64,000 nucleotides of DNA from Ilex aquifolium (lineage: Eukaryota; Streptophyta; Magnoliopsida; Aquifoliales; Aquifoliaceae). This document shows, one piece after another, positions 10,043 to 18,934 of this stretch (position 1 is its first letter; each line of letters begins with the position of its first letter). The notes below the pieces were generated by a model. That model was not told the DNA's origin, searched no databases, and saw only the letters and a list, made by a program, of their open reading frames with translations. The stretch is from the NCBI GenBank assembly GCA_951799425.1, contig OX637393.1:40063744-40127743 (forward strand), written 5' to 3'. The translations under genes were made by a program, and so were the position numbers.

Positions 10043-12679
10043 ATGTCTGCCTCTTCTGGAGCCACTCGCTCCTCTGTTTCACTTTTAGGGTCTGGGTCAG
10101 CCGAAGATAGTACTGACTTGGGGGAGGTTGGTGACGAAATAGACAATTTTCCCGGTGTGGAGGCTGTGGAAACCGAGGTGGGTATCGAGGGTCCTTCCTC
10201 TGTCTCATCCCCAAAGCCTCCCAGACCTGACAAAGGCAAAGCTAAGGCGAGTGGAGTCGGGGTTGAGGAAAAAACCTCGTACTTGGGGCTTGCCTTTAAG
10301 CATGCTGAATCGGTGGGGTACAGCAAAGAGGCCCCTGGGCTAATGAAAGCTTATAAGGTTCGGTACAGTTTTCCTCCGGGGGTCGAACCCTGGTGTCCAG
10401 ACCAATCCGTCTATTATGTAGAAAAGGTGCACAATAGGGTCTGCTTCTTTCTTGCTGCTTTTGACAATGGCCTTCGCTTTCCTGTGCACCCATTCATCAA
10501 GGCCGTTCTGCAGCATTTTCATGTGTGCCCCTCCCAAATTTCCCCCAACTTCTTTGGCGTCATGGTCGGTTTTCTAGTCATTTTCAAGAAGCATAAACTT
10601 GAGATTCCTAGTCTTCCTTTGTTCCTAGAGTTCTTTAATGTCAAGCCGACCTCCGGGGACTTCTTGTATGCCTCTAAGCGCACCAGTGTTAGACAGCTTA
10701 TCTCTGACATTCCGTCCTCTCATAAGCATTGGAAGGAACATTTCTTTTTTATCGGAGGCACCAATTGGGAATACAATTCTGCTGATAAGACAGATACTCT
10801 TGGTATTCCCAAGGCTTGGGCTGAACCAGACAATTTGCGTGAGTCTCTATTTGAGCTGACTGAGCTCTGATTTGGAATTTTTGAGCCCCTTGTCTTTTCT
10901 TATTTGCATACCTCCTCCTTTTCAGGTGAACGTTTTGAGCTCAGCCCTGAAGATAAGAAAGTGCTAGCGAAGTTGGATAAGATAAAGCCAGAGAAGTACG
11001 CTGACCTGATTGAGTCCCGAAATTTGGTACAGCTAGGTCTGAGTCTTCCTGAGGTGACCTTGGCGATTCCATTATCGGTTTTAGGGGCTGACGAAGGTAT
11101 TTCCCTCCTTTTCCTCTTCGTCACTCTTCCTCCCCCTCTTCTTCTTACATATTCTTGTTCCATTCAGATTTTCCAGGCCCTTCTACCATGAAGTCGTCTA
11201 CTCCGGAAGAGATTCAAGCTAAGGTTGCGGAGCTGATGAGAGGTGGCAAATCTGGGAAGCGCAAGGCCCGGGTCAGCTCTGGAAGTGGTCCAAACACTCA
11301 AGCTAAGATCCCCAGATTGGATGTGCCTTCTGTCTCTTCTGCTACTACAGAATCGGTTCCTGCAAAGGCACCCCCCTCCTCGTCCGGCATCCCTTCAAAT
11401 GTGGTCATCCCTCCTCCTCCAACGGCCCATCCTGGGTCGGGGGCTATTCAAAAGGGGGATCAGGCTTCCCCTTCCTCCTCTGAGGTTAAGGAAGCTTTGG
11501 GAGTGATCCCTGACCTCCAACCCAGCAAGTTCTCATACACTGCTTCTGGGAAAACCGAAAGAAAATCTGAAGAAGATGAGGATTCCTTTTTTGACAACAT
11601 GGATCTCGCTGCAGGGGCCCTTTCTTCTATTTTCCCTGAGTCTGATGTTCTGAAGGCTGCCTCTATGCCTCTCGAGGAATCCGTTTCTTCAGCTCTTCAG
11701 GGAGCAGCTGCTGTAAGTACTACCACTTCTCCTCCTTCACTTATTTTCGTTTCGTGGACTTATGCGTTTTTTGCATTTTCAGGCTGTCCTTCATGTGAAT
11801 GGTCTACTGCATCGGGTTCGGTTCCAAGAGAGCTCCTTTCAGGTTTTGAAGAAGTATAAGACCAAGGTTTCTGAGCTGTCTCTTGAGAACGAAGACCTCA
11901 GAGCCCGGGTGGAGAGTCTTACAACGCAGATGGAGAGCCTCAGCGAGCAGACAGTGAAGCAAGCCTCCGACCTCAAACATACCCTGACAGCCAAGGTCAG
12001 AGCTGAGGAGGGAGAAAAGAAAGCTCGGGATGAGCTGAAGTTGGTTAAGGAAGACCTGCAGCTTAAGGTTGAGGCGTGGTCCAAGGCTAATCAGGAGGCC
12101 TTCGACGCCAAGAAAGAGCTCATCCAGGCCAATCAAGATTATCTTATCCTCAGTGAAGCTAACGGCAAACTCTGTGAGGAGCTCGAGGAGCAGAAGGGTG
12201 TGGTCCAACAAAAAGACAAAGAGATCGCCGAGCTGAGAGATGAGGCCACCACCTTGTGGGCTACCGGATGGCTTGCTTTCAGGCGCAAGGCTATCAAAAC
12301 TTTCCCAGACCTTGACTTCAATTTTTCCATCCCCACCGCAGAAGAAATGGAGGAGTCTAGCTCTGATGACGAGGAGGATACCTCAGTTTCCCCAGCTGCT
12401 ACCTCAAGTCGAGACATACCTGCCCCTGGGACCTCTAGAGCTCTTACCGTGCTTCCTGAGCCTTCAACAGCGATCCCTGAGCTCCTTGGTGTAGATCCTG
12501 CTGTTCTTGTTTCTGCACCAATTTCTGCTAACTTGGTGACTGAAACCCTTGCCCGAAATCCGGAATCAACGGAAGCGGGGTCCCAAGACATTCCTGGTAG
12601 CTCTCCCCTTGCTTCTATTGCTGAGGGCTCTTCTGCTGAGCTGCGAGATTCTCCAATTACTCCCCCTCCAGAAACTTAG
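10043..12679 (+). CDS. Antisense gene 1: 802-aa Transposase_28-like protein, 4 exons
   Basis: Four exons join in phase: 10043-10838, 10926-11096, 11168-11712 and 11783-12679. The introns are 87, 71 and 70 bp with GTGAGT, GTATTT and GTAAGT donors and TTTTCAG, CATTCAG and TTTTCAG acceptors. Residues about 90-260 hold the plant 'putative gypsy type transposon' domain (Transposase_28) with NGLRFPVHPF, CPSQISPNFFGVM and WKEHFFFIGG motifs. The middle is Ser/Pro-rich and basic (GKRKARV). Residues about 515-670 form a long coiled coil, then an acidic stretch and a Pro/Ser-rich tail to TAG. The gene is transcribed opposite to gag-pol. Function unknown; genes of this family are known as extra ORFs in Tat elements. 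Start chosen as the first ATG before the MSASSGA N terminus; the frame is open further upstream but without an ATG. Confidence 0.85.
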
Positions 12680-13768
12680 ATCTTTTTAATTGTAATTTCT
12701 TTGTAAAAGATTTTTTTTTTTTTTTTGTACCCCTGACTTGGGCTAGGACCTCGTGCTACTTTGTAACCTTCATCTTGTTTTTCCTTTTGCTGGTTTAGCA
12801 TCCATATATATATATATATATCATTGGACTTTGATTTCAAGACTGCTCACTTACTTGCTTTGCTTTATTTGCTTTATGCAGTATATATTCCCCTCCCCCT
12901 TTTGCTTTGAGAGGTGCTGTGCATTTCTTGAAGCAAATTTACTAAACTTGAGGAATATAAAAGAATCCCCTTCTTGAAGCAAAACTCTTAGATTCCCCTT
13001 CCCTCTTTTCCTTTGTTCTGAGCTGCTCAATTTGATATTCTGAACTGGCGTGCTTCTTCTGAGCTGCATAGCTATAGTTTGTTAGCCCATGAGTTCTTCC
13101 TGAGCTGTACAGCTCTTCTAGTGAACATAAAAGCTGTTGCTGAGCTATTTAGTTATTTCTGTGAATTTGAGTCCTCTTTCTGAGCTTCTTGGCTCTGCTT
13201 GTCTGAACTCGAAGGTTCTTTCTGAGATGGATAATAAATTCCATTGCTCTATTTTTTCTGAGAATAGAAGAGTTCTTCTACGTTTCACATTTCTTTTCCC
13301 CATACCTTGCTTAAAACTTTCATAGGCTGCTTAAGTTTCTTTGACGAGCTGAGGAACCCATCAGGAACTCTTCCTCTCTAACGTCAGTAGGGCCCTTAGA
13401 ATGGCAGGCCTTGACGATTTGCCATACAAGTGCTCTGTTTTCGACTGGGCTGAGCTCAAATATGGAGGGTATACTGCTTGATGGGGCCAGAATTCTGTAG
13501 GTTGGTTTGAGTGTAAAATAGGGGGTGATCTTGTACCAATTTCTTTTCCCGCGTTTTACTCCCAACCGTTTTCCATAACCGCAATCACTTTCCATAACCG
13601 CAACCACTTTCATTAATTAGGGAACTAAACTGTAACTGATTCCCTCCTTCTTGACTCTTGGTTTCCTGAAGAAATTCCCAGTTTTCCTAAGTTTCTTGTC
13701 ACCTGTCGAATTCCCATTCTTGATTTCCTTGTCGATTTCTTGCATCTTTTTCCTTACGGGTACTTTCG
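12680..13768 (+). other. Spacer between antisense genes, with (TA)n
   Basis: Holds the 3' UTR of gene 1 (T-rich tract at 12711-12726), a short TA microsatellite at 12804-12821, the AGCT-rich degenerate repeats listed separately, and the 5' leader of gene 2. No coding frame is supported. Confidence 0.5.
13015..13250. repeat. Degenerate AGCT-rich repeats
   Basis: About five loose units of roughly 40-45 bp each carry TTCTGAGCTG followed by an AGCT pair (for example GAGCTGCATAGCT and GAGCTGTACAGCTC). They share the TGAGCTG...AGCTC core with the 54-bp array at 15.4-16.7 kb and may be its relatives. Confidence 0.45.
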
Positions 13769-14875
13769 ATGGCTGCGTCTGCTTCTCCCTTGTTCCAGGA
13801 ACGGGTTTCCTACGGAATTGAATGGCCGTGGCATCGTTACTGTCTGTCTCCATCGATCTTGGTTTCCTCTGATGTGGAAACCATCAGGAAACGTTTTTTT
13901 CCTGACCTTGATTTGCCCTTGCGAGCTCCTACCTCCGACGAGCCCTGTAACTATCTCCCTCGTGGGGAAGTTTGCTTTTTTGAAGGCGCTTTGGATATGG
14001 GGCTTCGCCTTCCCATTCATCCTGCCCTAGGGCGAGTTCTCGCCTACTATGGCTTGTGCCCCTCTCGCCTTTCCCCACGAGGATGGGCCGTTATGGTGAG
14101 TTTCTTCTTGTTCTGGCGCCTACATGGCGTTGGTAGGTTCCCCTACGTCCATGAGTTTCTGTACTTCTTCGAGATAGAAGAAGATGATGCTGCCTGTTTC
14201 AGTTTCTTCCGTTGGAGGGATTTTAGACTGCGTCCTTTGGTTCTCGGCTTCCCCCCCAACCCTGAAGGATGGTTAAAACGTTTCTTTTTTGCTTCTGGGG
14301 AGTCCTGGCGGTCTCCCGAAGACCACTGCCGCGAAGCTAGGATCCCACGGTCTTGGAAGAGCTACTCTCGCATTAGTAAGTTCTGGCTGAACTCTCTTTT
14401 TTTTTTTTTTTTTTTTATGCGGATCTTTCTTGAAGGTATATTCTCGTCATGTTCTTGTTGCTCAGGTCCACCTGATGTGGATGTGCTAGAGAGGTTGACC
14501 ATTGACCAGATGCTGCAGGTGGAGTCCAAGACGTATTCCGAGCTGATGACAAGTGCAAACCTCTATTTGTTTGGGGCTGAGGCCACTGAATATGAGTTTT
14601 CTCTTGTCCCTAATGCTTCCTGGACATCTTTCTCTGATTCAGACGAGAAATATGATTCTGATGAGGAAGGGGACAATGGCGCGAGCTCAAAGAGGCACAA
14701 GAGGGAGGGTTCTTTTTCTCCCGATTCCCTGTCCACTATCTTCCTCACCCCCTCAGGCCAAAAACTTCTTCAGACTCTTCATAAAGCGGAGCAAGAAAGA
14801 GATGAGCTGAAGGAGGAGAACATTCGCCTGAAGGAGGAAGTGGCTGAGCTGAAATCACAGCTTAGGAAGAAATAA
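13769..14875 (+). CDS. Antisense gene 2: 338-aa Transposase_28-like protein, 2 exons
   Basis: Exons 13769-14375 and 14466-14875 join in phase through a 90-bp intron (GTAAGT donor; TTGCTCAG acceptor; long T tract inside). Residues about 25-200 match the same domain as gene 1: MGLRLPIHPALGRVL, CPSRLSPRGWAVMV and WLKRFFFASG correspond to its LRFPVHP, CPSQISP and HWKEHFFFIGG blocks. An acidic patch (SDSDEKYDSDEEGD) lies near residue 260 and a Leu/Glu zipper-like coiled coil closes the protein. The intron has a length divisible by three and no in-frame stop, so a retained form of 368 residues is also possible. It lacks the long Ser/Pro and coiled-coil middle of gene 1. Role unknown; likely a paralogue that arose by duplication within the element. 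Confidence 0.85.
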   Translation: MAASASPLFQERVSYGIEWPWHRYCLSPSILVSSDVETIRKRFFPDLDLPLRAPTSDEPCNYLPRGEVCFFEGALDMGLRLPIHPALGRVLAYYGLCPSRLSPRGWAVMVSFFLFWRLHGVGRFPYVHEFLYFFEIEEDDAACFSFFRWRDFRLRPLVLGFPPNPEGWLKRFFFASGESWRSPEDHCREARIPRSWKSYSRISKFWLNSLFFFFFFMRIFLEGIFSSCSCCSGPPDVDVLERLTIDQMLQVESKTYSELMTSANLYLFGAEATEYEFSLVPNASWTSFSDSDEKYDSDEEGDNGASSKRHKREGSFSPDSLSTIFLTPSGQKLLQTLHKAEQERDELKEENIRLKEEVAELKSQLRKK

Positions 14876-15039
14876 GAGCTCTGCCCCCGTGTACTTTCTT
14901 CTTTTTTTTTTTTTTTGAGCGCCAGCGCATTAAGACTTTCTTTGTATTTTTCTAAACATTTGTACTGTTGGATATTTCGAATGCCAGACCTTTCATTCAT
15001 GTCGAATTCTGTTAGGTTATTTCAGCTCATTCTTCTCGT

Positions 15040-15405
15040 TTGAAACACGAACGTAGACGGAAAACAGAAGATCATGTCTGCTCTGACCTTGGTCTTTCAC
15101 TGACCCCCTAGGTCGAACCACGGAGATCGATGGAAAACAGAAGATCATGTCTGTTATGACCTTGGTCTTTCACTGTAGGTCGAACCACGAAGATCGATGG
15201 AAAACAGAAGATCATGTCTGCTCTGACCTTACTTCTCATCTGACTTTGTGAATGCTCTTTGCCGTACTGGACGTTTTAGGGTTTTCGAGGGTGTAGGCAG
15301 TGCATAAGGACCATTAGTCGCGGGGGAAAGACTGTTGGTGTCTCCAAGAAGAGTTCTTTCTTTAATTTGACTGTTGGTGTCTCCAAGAAGGGACCAGTCT
15401 TGAAT
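15040..15405. repeat. Short tandem repeats after antisense gene 2
   Basis: Three copies of a 67-76 bp unit beginning GGAAAACAGAAGATCATGTC start at about 15058, 15131 and 15198. Just right, GACTGTTGGTGTCTCCAAGA occurs twice (15329 and 15369). Confidence 0.75.
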
Positions 15406-15453
15406 TTCACGAACCTAGAAGCTTGTACGCGCCGAGGAGCTGTAGAACTCATC

Positions 15454-16695
15454 TTGCTTTTGGTAAGCTTGGAAGCTTATCGTTTGTATATGAGCTGAAG
15501 AGCTCATCTTATATTTATAAGCTTTGAAGCTTATCGCTTGTTTATGAGCTGAAGAGCTCATCTTGTATTTATAAGCTTTGAAGCTTATCGTTTGTTTATG
15601 AGCTGAAGAGCTCATCTTGTATTTATAAGCTTTGAAGCTTATCGTTTGTTTATGAGCTGAAGAGCTCATCTTATATTTATAAGCTTTGAAGTTTATCGTT
15701 TGTTTATGAGCTGAAGAGCTCATCTTGTCCTTATAAGCTTTGAAGCTTATCGCTTGTTTATGAGCTGAAGAGCTCATCTTGTATTTATAAGCTTTGAAGC
15801 TTATCGTTTGTTTATGAGCTGAAGAGCTCATCTTATATTTATAAGCTTTGAAGCTTATCGCTTGTTTATGAGCTGAAGAGCTCATCTTGTATTTATAAGC
15901 TGTGAAGCTTATCGCTTGTTTATGAGCTGAAGAGCTCATCTTGCACTTATAAGCTTTGAAGCTTATTGTTTGTTTATGAGCTGAAGAGCTCATCTTGCAC
16001 TTATAAGCTTTGAAGCTTATCGTTTGTTTATGAGCTGAAGAGCTCATCTTGCACTTATAAGCTTTGAAGCTTATCGTTTGTTTATGAGCTGAAGAGCTCA
16101 TCTTGTCTTTATAAGCTTTGAAGCTTATCGTTTGTTTATGAGCTGAAGAGCTCATCTTATATTTATAAGCTTTGAAGCTTATCGTTTGTTTATGAGCTGA
16201 AGAACTCATCTTGTCCTTATAAGCTTTGAAGCTTATCGCTTGTTTATGAGCTGAAGAGCTCATCTTGTATTTATAAGCTTTGAAGCTTATCGTTTGTTTA
16301 TGAGCTGAAGAGCTCATCTTATATTTATAAGCTTTGAAGCTTATCGCTTGTTTATGAGCTGAAGAGCTCATCTTGTATTTATAAGCTGTGAAGCTTATCG
16401 TTTGTTTATGAGCTGAAGAGCTCATCTTGCACTTATAAGCTTTGAAGCTTATCGTTTGTTTATGAGCTGAAGAGCTCATCTTGCACTTATAAGCTTTGAA
16501 GCTTATCGTTTGTTTATGAGCTGAAGAGCTCATCTTGCACTTATAAGCTTTGAAGCTTATCGTTTGCTTATGAGCTGAAGAGCTCATCTTGTCTTTATAA
16601 GCTTTGAAGCTTATCGTTTGTTTATGAGCTGAAGAGCTCATCTTGCACTTATAAGCTTTGAAGCTTATCGCTTGTTTATGAGCTGAAGAGCTCAT
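15454..16695. repeat. 54-bp tandem array, 23 copies with 9-unit higher-order repeat
   Basis: Twenty-three head-to-tail units of exactly 54 bp. Each contains a near-perfect palindrome ATAAGCTTTGAAGCTTAT and a GAGCTGAAGAGCTC inverted motif. Unit types differ in a 7-8 bp variable block (CTTGTATTTA, CTTGCACTTA, CTTGTCCTTA, CTTATATTTA). The order of types in units 2-10 (16156-16641) repeats in units 11-19 (15670-16155), giving a 486-bp higher-order duplication. Because 54 is divisible by three, one minus-strand frame stays open for 435 codons with an 18-residue repeat; I treat that as a by-product. Arrays between pol and the 3' LTR are known in Tat/Ogre elements and can seed satellites. Confidence 0.95.
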
Positions 16696-16783
16696 CTTGT
16701 ATTTATAAGCTTTGAAGACCATTGAAGGGTGAATAAAAGACTTGCTCTTTCTTATTTAAAAGTAGCTCTATTACAAGTAACAC

Positions 16784-18934
16784 TTACTGAAAAAACTTCT
16801 TAAGGTGCTCGGCATTCCACGAGTGAGGTAGAACCTTTCCTTCCTCTGTTTGCAACTCGTAATTCCCCGGTCTGATTATCCTTGACACGATATAGGGCCC
16901 TTCCCAATTGGGTCCCAATTTCCCATGCGTGGGATCCTTTCTTGCTAGCAGAAGCCTCCTAAGTACCAAATCTCCAACTTTGAAACTTCTGTGTCTTACC
17001 CTCCTGTCATAATACCTCGCAGTTTTCCTTTGGTAAGTACGGACACGGTGCAGAGCTCTGTCCCTCTTTTCATCCAAGAGATCGAGGTTTAGCAAGAGAG
17101 ATTCATCATTGTGCTCGGAATCTGCAAACTCCACCCTTGGTGACTGGAGCCCTATCTCCACTGGGGCCACTGCCTCGGTCCCAAAGGCCAAAGCAAATGG
17201 GGTTTCCTGGGTCGCAGATCTGGCGGTGGTCCTGTAGGCCCACAATACCTCCGGAATGTACTCCACCCATTTGCCTTTCAGGTTTTCTAGCTTGGTCTTC
17301 AAAGCTGACTTTATGGTTCTTATTGTGACATCTGCCTGCCCATTAGACTGGGGATGGGCAGGAGCTGAGAAATAGTTCTTGATTCCGAGTTCAGCACAAA
17401 AACTTTTGAACTTTGAATTATCAAACTGCTTTCCATTGTCAGATACGAATGCTCTGGGAACTCCAAACCTGCAAACTATCGACTTCCAAACGAAGTTTTG
17501 AACTTTTTGCTCTGTGATCTTTGCCAAAGGTTCGACCTCTGCCCATTTAGTAAAGTAATCCACTCCTACGATGGCAAACTTGCACTGCCCCACACCGGTG
17601 GGAAGGGGTCCCAGAATGTCCAACCCCCACTGCTGAAAAGGCCATGGGCTTACCACCGAGGTTAGGAGCTCGGGAGGACAGTGGGATATATTGGCATGCT
17701 CCTGGCAAGTTTTGCATTTTCTTACCAAGTCGGTGGCGTTTTTGAGCATGGTGGGCCAATAATACCCTTGCCTCAGTACTTTTCCTGCCAAGGCCCGAGC
17801 TCCTATGTGATTGCCACATATCCCCTCATGTACCTCTCTGAGTATATAGTTAGCATCCTCATCTCCTACGCACTTAAGGAGAGGCGTTGAGAATCCTCGT
17901 TTATACAGGCTTCCTTGGAGTAGGGAAAATCTAGCTGACCTGGTCCTCAGCTTGGATGCCTCCTTAGTATCACTTGGCAGAGTCCCATTTTGCAAGTATC
18001 CGATGATGGGGTCCATCCAGCTCGGCTGAGCTTCAACCGATAGCATGTCCTCTTCACTGATGCTTACTGAAGGCCCCGGGAGGTGCTCCACTGGAATTAA
18101 CCTATCCAAATCCTCTTGCGAGGCAGTTGCTAACCTTGCCAGGGCATCTGCTCTTGAATTTTCCGTTCTAGGCACGTGTCTGACCTTAACCTGCACAAAC
18201 TTTTTCATTAGTTCTCGTACCTTTTTGAGGTAAAGGATCATCTTTTCGCCTCTTGCCTCGTAACATTCTTCTATCTGCTTCACCACCAGCTGAGAATCAC
18301 TGCAGATCTCCAGCTGCTCCGCTTCCATAGAGTGGGCAAGATTGAGCCCAGCGATGACAGCTTCGTATTCTGCTTCGTTATTTGAAGCTCTGAACCCAAA
18401 TCTAAGGGCGTATTCAACATCTATTCCTTCTGGAGAGGTCAAGATCATCCCTGCACCGCTTCCCTGAGCATTAGCAGCTCCATCTACCGAAAGCTTCCAG
18501 ATGGGGAGGTCTGGAATTAAATCTGTGGTCTCCATCGGCGCTGCTGCTGTGAATTCTGCAATAAAATCTGCCAAAATTTGCCCTTTGATGGCAGTTCTTG
18601 GCTTATACCTAATATCAAACTCGCTGAGCTCCACGGCCCATTTAACCAACCTCCCCGAGGACTCTGGCTTGTGAAGCACTTGCTTCATGGGCTGATCTGT
18701 TGGAACCTCGATAGTATGAGCCTGGAAATAAGGTCTAAGTCTCCTAGCTGTTGTAACCAAAGCTAGAACGAGTTTTTCCATTTTTGGATATCTTTCCTCT
18801 GCCCCCCTCAGAGCTCTGCTACAGTAGTAAACTGGTTGCTGAGCTCTGTCTCGTTCCCTAACCAGCGCTGCACTTGTTGAAAAATCTGAAACCGCTAGGT
18901 AGAGGGTGAGGACTTCCCCTTCTAAAGGGCTCAC
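16784..18934 (-). pseudogene. pol: pol C-terminal part: RNase H, second RNase H, integrase
   Basis: Continuation of pol in a different frame from the RT. First come the RT-linked RNase H (LTLYLAVSDFSTSAALV, near residues 10-110), then an archaeal-type RNase H (SVDGAANAQGSGAGM, NNEAEYEAVIAGL, CSDSQLVVKQ, ENSRADALARLA; about 145-275) with its acidic residues present. The integrase zinc-binding part (H-x-C type, CKTCQEH) lies near 370-420 and the catalytic core at 430-600. The core has D in GLDILGP and D in VSDNGKQFD, but the third acidic residue, 35 residues on, is D in GQADVT where the family has E (codon GAT). A C-terminal chromo-less tail (GPYIVSRI) ends at TAG. No own start codon is expected; the frame break lies at about 18.93 kb. 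Confidence 0.9.

Noticed and set aside
11804-12591. Long minus-strand frames opposite antisense gene 1
   Set aside because: They mirror the coiled-coil codons of the plus-strand gene, whose splice sites and domain are convincing.
15454-16695. CRISPR-like regularity of the 54-bp array
   Set aside because: There are no unique spacers; the whole unit repeats, in a plant retrotransposon.
15415-16722. 435-codon minus-strand frame of 18-residue repeats as a protein gene
   Set aside because: It is a by-product of a 54-bp (3 x 18) tandem array with no stop in one frame; no non-repeat domain and no proper start context.
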